DNA of 64,000 nucleotides from Acinetobacter sp. ANC 4470 (GTDB taxonomy: Bacteria > Pseudomonadota > Gammaproteobacteria > Pseudomonadales > Moraxellaceae), in NCBI RefSeq assembly GCF_002135335.1, contig NZ_NEGC01000001.1:186001-250000 (forward strand). Reading direction: 5' to 3'. The position numbers were made by a program, and so were the translations under genes. Below, piece after piece: positions 44,886 through 55,060 of this stretch (positions within the stretch are counted from its first letter, which is position 1; every line of letters begins with the position of its first letter). The notes below the pieces were generated by a model. That model was not told where the DNA came from and made no database searches. It was given only the letters and a program-made list of their open reading frames with translations.

Positions 44886-45734
44886 ATGAAAAATAACATT
44901 GTAAATATTGGGCTTTATATTTTGGGGTGTGTAACAGTTAGTTTTGTTACAGCGACGAGTTACGCGGGTCAAACCATTTATCAATTAAAAGATTCCAATG
45001 GCACAACTTTACTGACCAACAAACAAAGTCGATATAGTCATTTAAAAGTTGAAAAAAAGACCTATTATCCTGACAGCAATATGCATAGTTATAGCAATTG
45101 GGGAAGTTCTGAAGCTTCCGTTTTGCCAAGCTATAATCGCAATAAAAATGCTTTCGACCATATTATTAAGCAAGCGGCATCACAACACCGTATTTCTGAA
45201 GGCTTAATTAAAGCCGTCATGCATACTGAATCTGGATTTAATGTCAATGCTCGCTCCCCTGTGGGTGCGCAAGGTCTAATGCAACTTATGCCTGCCACAG
45301 CACGACGTTTTAATGTTTCCAATGCTTTTGATCCTCAACAAAACATTATGGCTGGTGCAAAATATTTAGCATGGTTAACCAAACGTTTTAATGGCAATAC
45401 GTCATTGGTTTTAGCTGGCTACAATGCAGGTGAAGGTAATGTCGCAAAATATGGTGGTATTCCTCCATTTAAAGAAACCCAAGATTATGTAAGACGAGTC
45501 AGTAGTCGTTTCAGCAACTTATACTCAAATGGTGTAGGTCTGAGCTCAAATCGTGATAATCATCCAGATAATGCTAAAATTATTGCGCAATCGACGCCAA
45601 ATGAACCTTCTCCTTCTCATAGTGAACAACGTCAAATTATAATGGCAGCCAATGGCAGTTTTACTGATGCCCCAATGCGCTCATACGCCACCGCTCATGC
45701 GACAGCTTCTGCGAAAATATTAATTGCTGATTAA
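44886..45734 (+). CDS. Exported lytic transglycosylase (SLT domain)
   Basis: This 282-residue protein has a signal peptide (core LYILGCVTVSFVTATSYAG), a short N-terminal domain like DUF4124 (TIYQLKDSNGTTLLTNK), and an SLT domain at about 92-215. The catalytic Glu is E115 in VMHTESGFNVNARSP, then GAQGLMQLMPATARRF and LVLAGYNAGEGNV. The C-terminal 60 residues are of low complexity. The ATG at 44886 is chosen because the signal follows directly; a TTG at 44859 is possible. It is the third transglycosylase in the window. Confidence 0.87.
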   Translation: MKNNIVNIGLYILGCVTVSFVTATSYAGQTIYQLKDSNGTTLLTNKQSRYSHLKVEKKTYYPDSNMHSYSNWGSSEASVLPSYNRNKNAFDHIIKQAASQHRISEGLIKAVMHTESGFNVNARSPVGAQGLMQLMPATARRFNVSNAFDPQQNIMAGAKYLAWLTKRFNGNTSLVLAGYNAGEGNVAKYGGIPPFKETQDYVRRVSSRFSNLYSNGVGLSSNRDNHPDNAKIIAQSTPNEPSPSHSEQRQIIMAANGSFTDAPMRSYATAHATASAKILIAD

Positions 45735-45874
45735 AAAAATCAGCTTATAAATTTCATCATTCAATAGAATGAACCATTTTTCCCTTGAATTTTTTAGGCT
45801 TACACCTCATATTTACTGAAATGATTTTTGATTCATAAATCAGATTACTTTTTTATTATAAGAGGATTATCTCA

Positions 45875-46780
45875 ATGATGCGGATTGGTTTGTTCTTGCT
45901 TACCAACCTCGCGGTACTGGTAGTAGCTGGCATTATTTTGTCACTCTTCGGTGTCGGTAGTTACCATGGCGCAGGCGGCTTAAATCTGGGCAACCTGATG
46001 GTCATCTGTTTAGTCTTTGGTATGGTTGGTTCACTCATTTCTCTATTCATGTCTAAATGGATGGCAAAAAAAACCACGGGTACTGAACTGATTGACCCGA
46101 ATGCACCTCGTAACCAAGCGGAAGCATGGTTATTACAAGAAGTTGCGCAATTGGCTCAACGTTCTGGTATTAAAATGCCAGAAGTGGGTGTTTTCCCTTC
46201 TTATCAATCAAATGCTTTCGCCACAGGTTGGAACAAGAACGATGCTTTAGTTGCCGTTTCAACGGGTTTGCTCGAACGTATGAACAAAGATGAGCTTCGT
46301 GCTGTACTTGCGCATGAAATTGGTCACGTTGCCAATGGTGATATGGTCACACTTGCGCTTATACAAGGCGTAGTCAATGCCTTCGTAATGTTCTTTGCTC
46401 GTGTTGTGGGTGACTTTATTGACCGTAATGTATTTGGTCGTGAAGATGGCGAAGCACCAGGATTAGCTTACTTTGGTATTACCATCGTATTAGATATTGT
46501 GTTTGGTATACTTGCCTCTTCTATTGTGATGTGGTTCTCACGTCACCGTGAATATCGTGCCGACGAAGCTGGTGCACGTTTGGCCGGTAAACAAGCCATG
46601 ATCTCTGCATTATTACGCTTACAATCTGAATCAGAACTTCCTGATCAAATGCCAAAAGAAATGAAAGCGTTCGCAATTACGGAAGGCAAAGAACAAGGTT
46701 TTAGCTTAGCAGCTTTGTTCCAAACCCACCCAACGATTGAGCAACGTGTAGCTGCATTACAACAGTTAAATTGTCCATAA
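45875..46780 (+). CDS. htpX: Protease HtpX (membrane zinc metalloprotease)
   Basis: This 301-residue M48 protease degrades misfolded inner-membrane proteins. Two N-terminal transmembrane segments (about 7-27 and 38-60) come first, then the zinc motif HEIGH (147-151) and the third ligand in the EYRADEAGA segment. Two more hydrophobic segments lie between. AGAGGA precedes the ATG. Length equals that of the family. A strong terminator follows. Confidence 0.95.
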   Translation: MMRIGLFLLTNLAVLVVAGIILSLFGVGSYHGAGGLNLGNLMVICLVFGMVGSLISLFMSKWMAKKTTGTELIDPNAPRNQAEAWLLQEVAQLAQRSGIKMPEVGVFPSYQSNAFATGWNKNDALVAVSTGLLERMNKDELRAVLAHEIGHVANGDMVTLALIQGVVNAFVMFFARVVGDFIDRNVFGREDGEAPGLAYFGITIVLDIVFGILASSIVMWFSRHREYRADEAGARLAGKQAMISALLRLQSESELPDQMPKEMKAFAITEGKEQGFSLAALFQTHPTIEQRVAALQQLNCP

Positions 46781-46802
46781 TATTTCTTCATTCAATTGAT
46801 CG

Positions 46803-46831
46803 AAAAAAGCCTCCTACATGGAGGCTTTTTT
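46803..46831. terminator. Terminator between htpX and the VOC gene
   Basis: AAAAAAGCCTCC/GGAGGCTTTTTT with a 5-base loop, used by both convergent genes. Confidence 0.92.
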
Positions 46832-47183
46832 AATTGTGCTGAATACAGCGTAATAAACTACCATTAATATCAATTATACAAAAAAGTTCAATTTCCTTTA
46901 ACTGCTGCATTTCGGTGATACGTGCATTGGGAAATACTGACCAATCTAAATTACGCCAAGCTTGATCCAAAACCGATAAATCTTGCACACGAATACATGC
47001 ACTATGCCAAGACGTTTTCGGGTCTAATTCTGGATGGTGAAAAAACTCTAGTTTCAAGTTCTCTTTCTCTAGAATCATCCATACCTCTGATTGATAAAGA
47101 CACTGAAACCCCAACATGGCATAAAAATTTCGTGTTGTCTCAAAATCAATCGCAGGTAAATTTGCAGCAATATAATCCATCAT
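46830..47183 (-). CDS. VOC/glyoxalase-fold protein (bleomycin-resistance-protein-like)
   Basis: This 117-residue cytoplasmic protein has the paired beta-alpha-beta units of the vicinal-oxygen-chelate fold: LPAIDFETTRNFYAMLGFQC at the start, and IRVQDLSVLDQAWRNL and LFCIIDINGSLLRCIQ further on. Similar small proteins bind glycopeptide drugs, but many have other roles; no ligand can be assigned. It lies 19 bp after the DUF4112 gene on the same strand. Confidence 0.78.
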   Translation of the reverse strand: MMDYIAANLPAIDFETTRNFYAMLGFQCLYQSEVWMILEKENLKLEFFHHPELDPKTSWHSACIRVQDLSVLDQAWRNLDWSVFPNARITEMQQLKEIELFCIIDINGSLLRCIQHN

Positions 47184-47202
47184 TTTTTATCCATAGCATA
47201 AG

Positions 47203-47790
47203 CTAAACATTTAGACCTTGAAACCAGTACCATAGCCAGCTCAGTCCAAACCACATCGCAATCAGTATGAGGACGAGAACGATTGCTCCTAAAAGGTCTG
47301 GAATATGCAGCCAAATCCAAGCGACTAAGGGGTTGCGCCAAAATGCTGACGTCTGCTGTTTACGCTCTAAGCTTTCATGTAAAAAAGGATGCAGTACATG
47401 TGCATCACTCTGAATCTGATATTCCTCTCGAATGTGCTCATGCACAACGGTTAAGGCTCTTCGGCTTGGGCGTATAAAAATATCAAAAATAGTCCCAATC
47501 ACAGGAATAAAACCAATGACTGCATCCATCAGGGCCAATTTCATCACTGAATTTAATTTGCTCTGGGGCACGCCAATTTGTTTGGCTTTATAAATGGCAT
47601 AACACGTCAGTGCAAACCCTGCAACATCACCAGCCACAGGAATGGTACTTAACGCGGCATCTGCCCCGACCCCTTGTTTGGTAAATGGAATACGCACCAC
47701 CGAATCCATCATATTGGCAAACTTGGCTAAATCTCGTTCTAAGCGCACCACTTCTTGTTGGCTGAGTTTTTTTTGTTGTTGCTCTGGCAT
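47203..47790 (-). CDS. DUF4112-domain membrane protein
   Basis: This 195-residue protein contains DUF4112: LAKFANMMDSVVRIPFTKQG, GADAALSTIPVAGDVAG, then a hydrophobic segment and VIGFIPVIGTIFDIF. A further transmembrane segment (about 165-190) is near the C-terminus. The function of this family is unknown. It is probably co-transcribed with the VOC gene. Confidence 0.85.
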   Translation of the reverse strand: MPEQQQKKLSQQEVVRLERDLAKFANMMDSVVRIPFTKQGVGADAALSTIPVAGDVAGFALTCYAIYKAKQIGVPQSKLNSVMKLALMDAVIGFIPVIGTIFDIFIRPSRRALTVVHEHIREEYQIQSDAHVLHPFLHESLERKQQTSAFWRNPLVAWIWLHIPDLLGAIVLVLILIAMWFGLSWLWYWFQGLNV

Positions 47791-47988
47791 AGCCTAAATT
47801 CCAAGAAAATCATTGATCTAAATAGTTGAGATTACACCATATATTAACATTAGAATTTGTATTGATATGATAAATTTATAGCCCAACTCCAATCAGCAAC
47901 GCTAAATGTCTGGTCATGAAATAGCTTGAACCTATTTCAAACAAACGCCTAATGTAGTCTTGCTGATGTTGTGGCGTACAGGACTCTT

Positions 47989-50900
47989 TTATCGTTGAGT
48001 TTTGACTTTAAACAGTGTTCGTATCAACACATACATAAATGGAATAAAAATCAGCACCAAAATGGTTGCAAAAATAACCCCGCCTAACACACTGATGCCA
48101 ATTTCTTGACGACTCACAGCCCCCGCACCAAAAGCAAAGACCAATGGAATCACTCCTGCACCGAATGCCAATGAGGTCATAAGAATAGGACGTAAGCGCA
48201 GACTCGCACCTTCCAACGCAGCTTCAATTGCATTTTTACCTTGCTGTTGCGCTAAGGATGCAAACTCAACAATTAAAATGGCATTTTTACAGGACAAGCC
48301 AATAGTGGTCAGTAAAGCAATTTGGAAATAAATATCATTGGGAAATCCGACAAAATAGCTCAATAAGATGTTGCCACCAATCCCGAGCGGAATCGCACTC
48401 ATGACTGCGCTAGGAATAGACCAACTTTCATAAAGCGCAGCTAAGCATAGAAAAATAAAGCCAATCGACACTAGATATAACAGCAGTGATTGGTTACTTG
48501 ATTTTTGCTCTTCAAAAGATAAACCGCTCCATGCCACATCAATACCAGCTTGCTGTTCAACCAGTTGAGTGACGTCTTGCATCGCAACTCCTGAGCTGAC
48601 ATTCTTAGCGGTATCTGCTTCCATTTGCAAGGCGGTATAACCCATATAGCGATTGACCACTTCAGGACCACCACTCCAAGTCACATTGGCAAAATGACTA
48701 AAGGAAACCATTTGATTCAAATCATTTCGCACAAACCAATATTGCAAATCTTCTGGCTTAGAACGGAATTCTGCATCGCCTTGCATCATGACTCGCTTAA
48801 TCCGACCACGGTCAATAAAATCATTGATATAGCTGCCGCCCCATGCACTGGACAATGTGCTATTAATAGCAGCTTGTGATAGCCCATTTGCCATAGCCAG
48901 TTTCTGATCGACATTGACCTTGAGTTCCGCTTTATCTGGATTGGAACGCTTATCTAAGTTTTCAAAAGTAGAATATTTTTTTGCTTGTTGCTGTAATTGC
49001 TTAAATTCGCTCTCTAGATATTGACGACCTTGACCATTCACATCACGAATCCAAAAATCCAGTCCATCAGTTTGGCCTAAACCACTGACAGAAGATGGCA
49101 AACTCACACTAATTTGTGCATTCGGATGGTTTTTAAAATATTTTAAAGCACGCTCACGGATGGCTTGCGCTGAATTTTTTTGTCCAGAACGCTCATCCCA
49201 ATGGTTCAATGCAATAAAGCCCTGCCCCAAATTTTGCCCTGTTCCAGAAAAATTACGCCCATAGCGAATCATCACCAAATTGACATTCTCTTTTTCATGT
49301 TCTAAAAAATATTGTCGAATCTGTTCACCAATATCTCGACTTTTTGACATGGGCGCACCATCGACCAGTTTAAACTGCACATTTAAAATACCCTGATCTT
49401 CACTAGGAATAAAACTGGTCGGTAACGCACGATAGAACAATGCAAAAACTATGATTAATGCAAAAAAAACAACGAGGGAAATCGCTTTGTGTTGAATCGT
49501 CAGCTTAGATAATTTTAAATAAAGCTGCTTTAAACCTTCTAATTTTTGATTAAACCACAGTGCCCATTTTGCAGGTTGTGGATTAGGTTTTAAAATCAGT
49601 GCACATAAAGCGGGAGTTAAAATCAGTGCTACAGCTAAAGATAAAGCCATTGCAGCCACTAAAGTAATTGAAAATTGGCGATAAATCACGCCAGTCGAGC
49701 CACTAAAAAATGCCATCGGGATAAATACAGCCGTCAGCACCAAAGTAATCCCAATCAATGCACCGCTAATTTCTTGCATCGACTCAATGGATGCTTGTTT
49801 TGCCGTTAAATTTTTCTCGTGCATCAAGCGTTCAACATTTTCAACCACCACAATCGCATCATCAACCAACAGCCCTATCGCCAAAACCAAGGCGAACAGA
49901 GTTAAAGTATTGATACTCATGCCCAGCACAGATAACACCGCCATCGTCCCCAAAATCACTACAGGCACAGTAATGGCTGGAATGAGTGTCGCACGCCAAT
50001 TTTGTAGAAAAATAAACATCACTACAATAACCAACAAGATGGCTTCAAATAAGGTTTTGACCACTTCCTTAATCGACTCTTGTACAAATGGCGTATTATC
50101 CCTTGGATAAACCAGCTGATAACCGTCGGGCAATTCTGCTGTAAGATGATCAACTTCGGCCTTAATTAAAGCTGAAGTGGCTAAAGCATTTGCACCAGAG
50201 GCTAAGGAAACCCCCATTCCCGCAGAGGGAAAACCATTAATGGTATTAAACGACTGATAATTTTCCGCACCTAATTCGATGCGTGCAACATCTTTTAAAT
50301 AGATAAAACTGCCGTCTCTAGTCGATTTAACAATGATATTTTCAAACTCAGATACACTTTTTAAGCGTGAGCCTGAAGTCACTTTGGCATTTAAATATTG
50401 ATCCTTTAATGTTGGTAAACCACCAATTGCTCCAGCTGCTACTTGGGTATTCTGTGCTTCGACTGCTGCACGAATATCACTTGGCATTAAGTTATATTGT
50501 TTTAATTTTAAAGGATTTAACCAAATACGCATGGCATATTGTGAGCCAAAGACATCAACCTCACCAATGCCTTCAATACGGGCTAAATCTTGCTCCAGAT
50601 GCGTCATCATATAATCGGACAATTCAATATTGTCACTTTTTCCCGAGGCATCGTACAAGCCAATCACCATATGGGTATCGCCCAGTGACTTAAATACATT
50701 GACACCTTGGCGCTGTACATCTTCAGGTAAACGATTCAGTACGCCATTAATTGCATTTTGAACTTGAACTTGTGCGGTATCTGGATCTGTACCATTTTCA
50801 AAGCTTATACTAATTCGACTACTACCAGATGAGTCACTGCTCGAACTAAAATACAGCAAATCATCAATGCCTTTAATTTGCTGTTCTAAAACTTGGGTGA

Positions 50901-51084
50901 CACTTTCTTCAACTGTTTCAGCCGACGCACCTGTATAGGTTGCACTTACAGTAATGCGTGGTGGTGCAATATCAGGATAGCGTTCTATGGGTAAACTCAA
51001 CACTGCGAAAAGCCCCAAAGCCATCACAATGATGGCCAATACACCAGCAAAAATAGGTCGTTGAATAAAAAATTTCGACAGCAT
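47989..51084 (-). CDS. RND-family efflux pump inner-membrane subunit (AcrB/MexB-like)
   Basis: This 1031-residue proton-driven exporter of the HAE1 RND family starts FFIQRPIFAGVLAIIVMALG and has 12 transmembrane segments with two large periplasmic domains. The proton-relay Asp pair is seen in LAIGLLVDDAIVVVENVERL (near residue 405), and the cluster IGLSCKNAILIVEFA lies in the second half. No membrane-fusion gene or outer-membrane channel gene stands beside it, so it must borrow partners from elsewhere. Its flanks are a DUF4112 gene and a broken glpQ. The substrate is unknown. Confidence 0.93.
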   Translation of the reverse strand: MLSKFFIQRPIFAGVLAIIVMALGLFAVLSLPIERYPDIAPPRITVSATYTGASAETVEESVTQVLEQQIKGIDDLLYFSSSSDSSGSSRISISFENGTDPDTAQVQVQNAINGVLNRLPEDVQRQGVNVFKSLGDTHMVIGLYDASGKSDNIELSDYMMTHLEQDLARIEGIGEVDVFGSQYAMRIWLNPLKLKQYNLMPSDIRAAVEAQNTQVAAGAIGGLPTLKDQYLNAKVTSGSRLKSVSEFENIIVKSTRDGSFIYLKDVARIELGAENYQSFNTINGFPSAGMGVSLASGANALATSALIKAEVDHLTAELPDGYQLVYPRDNTPFVQESIKEVVKTLFEAILLVIVVMFIFLQNWRATLIPAITVPVVILGTMAVLSVLGMSINTLTLFALVLAIGLLVDDAIVVVENVERLMHEKNLTAKQASIESMQEISGALIGITLVLTAVFIPMAFFSGSTGVIYRQFSITLVAAMALSLAVALILTPALCALILKPNPQPAKWALWFNQKLEGLKQLYLKLSKLTIQHKAISLVVFFALIIVFALFYRALPTSFIPSEDQGILNVQFKLVDGAPMSKSRDIGEQIRQYFLEHEKENVNLVMIRYGRNFSGTGQNLGQGFIALNHWDERSGQKNSAQAIRERALKYFKNHPNAQISVSLPSSVSGLGQTDGLDFWIRDVNGQGRQYLESEFKQLQQQAKKYSTFENLDKRSNPDKAELKVNVDQKLAMANGLSQAAINSTLSSAWGGSYINDFIDRGRIKRVMMQGDAEFRSKPEDLQYWFVRNDLNQMVSFSHFANVTWSGGPEVVNRYMGYTALQMEADTAKNVSSGVAMQDVTQLVEQQAGIDVAWSGLSFEEQKSSNQSLLLYLVSIGFIFLCLAALYESWSIPSAVMSAIPLGIGGNILLSYFVGFPNDIYFQIALLTTIGLSCKNAILIVEFASLAQQQGKNAIEAALEGASLRLRPILMTSLAFGAGVIPLVFAFGAGAVSRQEIGISVLGGVIFATILVLIFIPFMYVLIRTLFKVKTQR

Positions 51085-51356
51085 ATGACTTGATCGCAGT
51101 ATAAAAGGTGAGATTGCTAAACATTCAAAAATTATTTTCTAATTTAGCGAATTTATGTTGATATTCAGTGACTAAAAGTTAAAACACAATAACATTTAAC
51201 AGAAAAACAATTTTTACCATAAAATAAGGAGAAATCATGAAGATGATTTTTTAAACCCATCATTATTTCTTGTAATTCTTTATCATTTGTCATATTCCTG
51301 AACCAATTTCCTTAGACACTATATCCCGATAAATAACAACGACACGGGAAAAATAG

Positions 51357-52490
51357 ATGTTTAAAAAAATTGCTTTACCACTACTCATCCTCAATCTGGT
51401 TGCGTGTAATAATGATAGTGACCCAGTTCATGTCACGACTCCACCCGTAGCTAATCAACCTGAGATTTTAATCATTGGTCATCGAGGTGCCAGTGCTTTA
51501 CGCCCAGAACATACTTTAGCAGCGTATCAAAAAGCCATTGATGATGGTGCCGATTTTATTGAACCTGATTTAGTCCCAACCCGGGACGGATATTTAGTAG
51601 CACGTCATGAAAATGAAATTGCTGGTACAACTAATGTAAGCGAATTACCTCAATTTGCTGATCGTAAAACCACGAAAGTTATTGATGGCGTTCCCCTTAC
51701 TTGATGGTTTACAGAAGACTTTACTTTAAGCGAACTTAATCAACTTAAAGCCCGTGAACGTATTTCACAAATACGCCCAAATAACCTCCAATATAATGAT
51801 TTATATAATATTCCAACTTTAGAACAAATTATTGAATTAACGGATAATCATTATAAAAAAACTGGAAAAATTATAGGCTTATACATAGAAACTAAGCATC
51901 CAACTTACTTCCAACTTCAAAATTTAGCGCTAGAAAATCCATTACTCGCAACATTAGCAAAAAATAAGTATAGTCGTGAAATTGCTCCTGTTTATCTACA
52001 ATCTTTTGAAATCAGTAATTTAAAAGAAATACGTAAACAACTAGACCAACTAAAATCAATTAAAAATGTTAAAATTATTCAGCTTTATGCTGGAAAAACA
52101 GCCCAACCTGCCGATGCGACTGAACAAAAATTAAAAATAACCTATGGTGATATGGCTACCGCGATAGGTTTAAAAGAAGTTGCAGAATATGCAGATGGTG
52201 TGGGTCCTAGTAAAACCTATATTTTACCCAATACTCAACCTGCGACAGCAACCTCATTTGTAAGAGATGCCCATACAGCAGGATTGAAAGTACATCCATA
52301 TACTTTACGTCCTGAAAATGAATTTTTACCTAATTATCTTGATTGCAGTAACAACTCAGCTGAGCGTTGTGAAACAGGTGCTATTCAAGAGTATGAGCTG
52401 TTCTTTAAAGCTGGGGTAGATGGCATCTTTACCGATGATCCTGGGCTTGGTCGTAAAGCACTTACACGATATACAGCTTCATTGAAATAA
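51357..52490 (+). pseudogene. glpQ: Glycerophosphodiester phosphodiesterase (GlpQ-like) with an in-frame stop
   Basis: The 377-codon frame is intact except for a TGA at 51702-51704 (codon 116). Before it: a lipoprotein signal (LVAC), then [20 protein letters not shown] and [20 protein letters not shown], the catalytic GDPD motifs. After it the same frame goes on WFTEDFTLSELNQLKARER and GLYIETKHPTYF to the end (VDGIFTDDPGLG). Related proteins have Gly-Trp-Phe-Thr-Glu-Asp-Phe here, so GGA to TGA is the simplest cause. The enzyme hydrolyses glycerophosphodiesters in the periplasm; here it is presumably inactive unless the stop is read through or is a sequencing error. Confidence 0.88.
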
Positions 52491-52777
52491 TGATATTTCT
52501 TTTTAGTGTTTTACGCTTTTAAATAACTTAACTTTAAAAAGGTACATCGTACCTTTCTTCTTTCAAAGAATAGTCTAAAAGCATGGAAATATCCATGTTT
52601 CACAATTTATAAAATGCCAAAGATATGGGTAGTGCCGCACAATTCATATCTTTAAGTATTATTTTTATCAGGTGGCTGCTGATTTCAATCTCTTAACCAT
52701 TGAAATTAATTATATAAATGTAAACCTTTAAGCTCCCTTAATCTTTATATCTTGGTCTTATTGCAATTAAAAGCCAT
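52491..52777. other. Intergenic region after glpQ
   Basis: AT-rich spacer without a readable gene, ending at the aceA terminator. Confidence 0.5.
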
Positions 52778-52805
52778 AAAAAAACCCTGCTTTCGCAGGG
52801 TTTTT
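52778..52805. terminator. Terminator of aceA
   Basis: AAAAAACCCTGC/GCAGGGTTTTT with a TTTC loop just after the aceA stop on the minus strand. Confidence 0.92.
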
Positions 52806-52823
52806 CTGAATCAGTTTGGAGGA

Positions 52824-54425
52824 TTAACCACCGAATTGGTTCATTGTATTTTTAGAGTCATCACCAGCTTTCAATGCATTGTCACCAGCGAAGATTTCTT
52901 TGTGATCATCACCGATGTCAGAACCAGCCATTGCTTGGTGTTTAACACATGCGATCGTACCGCGGATTTCTTTACGTTGGACGCCAGCAACATAAGCAAG
53001 CATACCTTGATCGCCGAAGTAACCTTTAGCAAGCTCATGTGTAGAAAGAGCAGCTGTATGGTAAGTCGGAAGTGTGATCAAATGATGGAACACACCCGCT
53101 TCACGAGCAGCATCAGCTTGGAATGTACGAACTTTTTCGTCAGCATCAGCAGCCAATTCAGTCGCATCGTATTCTTCGCTCATTAACTTAGCGCGGTCAT
53201 ATGCAGAAACGTCTTTACCTTCTGCAACAAAACGATCATAAGACTGTTGACGGAAATTAAGCGTCCAGTTGAATGATGGGCTGTTGTTATAAACAAGCTT
53301 CGCATTTGGAACTGATTCACGTACACGGTTCACCATGTGAGCGATTTCGTCTACGTTTGGAGTCGCAGTTTCGATCCAAAGTAAGTCTGCACCATTTTCA
53401 AGGCTAGATACACAGTCAAGTACAACACGGTCAATTTGAGTATCAGCACGGAACTGGTACAAACCAGAAGCTAAACGCTTAGGACGGTGTAATTTACCAT
53501 TACGTTTGATCAAGATTTCGTCTTCTTGCGCATCTGCAATATCAATTTCAGACGTTTCTAGGAAACTGATGTATTGAGAAGCGATGTCACCTGGCTCTTT
53601 AACCACTGGGATTTTTTGAGTCAAGTCAGCGCCTTCAGAGTCTGTACGCGCAACGATGATACCGTCATCAACACCCATTTCTAAGAATGCATAACGAAGT
53701 GCATGGATCTTAGCGATAAAGTCTTCATGTGGAACAGTTACTTTACCAGCTTGGTGACCACATTGTTTCGCATCAGATACTTGGTTTTCGATTTGTAGTG
53801 CACATGCACCCGCTTCGATCATTTTCTTCGCAAGTAAATAAGTTGCTTCGTCATTACCAAAACCAGCATCGATGTCTGCAATAATTGGCACAACGTGAGT
53901 TTGGAAACCGTCGATTTGAGCAGTAATTTCAGCGGCTTTCGCTGTATCGCCCGCTGCTGTTGCTTTTTTAAGCGCACGGAACAAATCGTTTAATTCTTTT
54001 GCATCAGCTTGACGAAGGAAAGTGTAGATTTCTTCAATTAAAGCAGGTACAGAGGTTTTTTCGTGCATAGATTGGTCAGGCAATGGACCGAATTCTGAAC
54101 GAAGTGCAGCAACCATCCAACCAGAAAGGTAGATGTAACGCTTGTCAGTTGTACCGAAGTATTTTTTGTTCGCAATCATTTTTTGTTGCGCGATGAAACC
54201 GTGCCAGCAACCCAAAGATTGAGTGTATTTGCTAGAGTCAGCATCATACTCAGCCATATCACGACGCATAATCGCAGCGGTATATTTAGCAATGTCTAAA
54301 CCAGTTTTGAATTGGTTTTGCATTTGCATACGCGCAGCATCTTCTGGGCTAATGTCACGCCATGTGCTACCGAATTTTGCTTTTAATTCACGGATTGCAT
54401 CTACTGCTGTTTGATATTGAGTCAT
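52824..54425 (-). CDS. aceA: Isocitrate lyase
   Basis: This 533-residue enzyme cleaves isocitrate to succinate and glyoxylate, the first step of the glyoxylate shunt needed for growth on acetate and fatty acids. The catalytic Cys is C222 in KQCGHQAGKVTVP (KKCGH in most enzymes; the Lys-to-Gln change is typical of the longer form). Other conserved segments are IPIVPIIADIDAGFGNDEAT (Mg2+-binding Asp), DGIIVARTDSEGA and YNNSPSFNW. The length is that of the approximately 530-residue class of Pseudomonas and Acinetobacter. A LysR-type gene is divergent from it. Confidence 0.93.
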   Translation of the reverse strand: MTQYQTAVDAIRELKAKFGSTWRDISPEDAARMQMQNQFKTGLDIAKYTAAIMRRDMAEYDADSSKYTQSLGCWHGFIAQQKMIANKKYFGTTDKRYIYLSGWMVAALRSEFGPLPDQSMHEKTSVPALIEEIYTFLRQADAKELNDLFRALKKATAAGDTAKAAEITAQIDGFQTHVVPIIADIDAGFGNDEATYLLAKKMIEAGACALQIENQVSDAKQCGHQAGKVTVPHEDFIAKIHALRYAFLEMGVDDGIIVARTDSEGADLTQKIPVVKEPGDIASQYISFLETSEIDIADAQEDEILIKRNGKLHRPKRLASGLYQFRADTQIDRVVLDCVSSLENGADLLWIETATPNVDEIAHMVNRVRESVPNAKLVYNNSPSFNWTLNFRQQSYDRFVAEGKDVSAYDRAKLMSEEYDATELAADADEKVRTFQADAAREAGVFHHLITLPTYHTAALSTHELAKGYFGDQGMLAYVAGVQRKEIRGTIACVKHQAMAGSDIGDDHKEIFAGDNALKAGDDSKNTMNQFGG

Positions 54426-55060
54426 GATATTTCCTGTAATAATATTAGGATTTCATCAGTTGAAGGACTAAATCTTCTCACTATTTATTTGTTCAGATTT
54501 AGAGCACTTCGTTGTTATGGGCACAGCTTAGAGCGAGTCAAAAAATTAATCCAATATCCTGTGTTAATTTTCAGTATTTATTTAAAAAATATGTAGATCA
54601 AAGTCGTATTATGATTATCTTAAAAAACCATAAGTATATATTTTTAAAACATTTATTAAAAACAGAAATACACTACAATTGTATAGTGAATCATCAGTTC
54701 ATTTTCTTTATCACTATTAGACTTAAGTCTCACCTTATGATGCCATGTCTTATCTTAGCTCTAGCCAAGCTTATTTTTGTGCTTAATTCGCTGTTCCAAA
54801 CAATCTGTACGACGAAATACAAGCATAGCTTTTGCTTACTCATATACAGCTCTTCCCTCAAATAAGATCCATGCTGTTATAGATGAAAATGAAGTAAATA
54901 AAGTCTAAACGATGTCTGTGATTTGCTGAATTCATTTATCCTCAAAACTCGCTTTATATTTACATCGTTATGCTGTTTTTTTCTGCGCCTTTCTACACAA
55001 GCCTTACTGCTTATGGCATAATCAACACAATTTCATGGCTTGATTATCGGTATTTTTTAT
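54426..55060. other. Divergent intergenic region between aceA and the LysR gene
   Basis: 635 bp without a convincing gene; short open frames lack ribosome-binding sites and protein-like composition. It must contain the aceA promoter and that of the LysR gene. No certain operator is visible. Confidence 0.5.

Noticed and set aside
51227-51255. Strong AAGGAG site followed by a five-codon frame MKMIF
   Set aside because: Too short to be a protein; possibly the ruin of a gene start. No attenuator structure was found around it.
54411-54865. Short open frames upstream of aceA on the + strand
   Set aside because: They overlap the promoter region, lack ribosome-binding sites and have compositions typical of AT-rich noncoding DNA.
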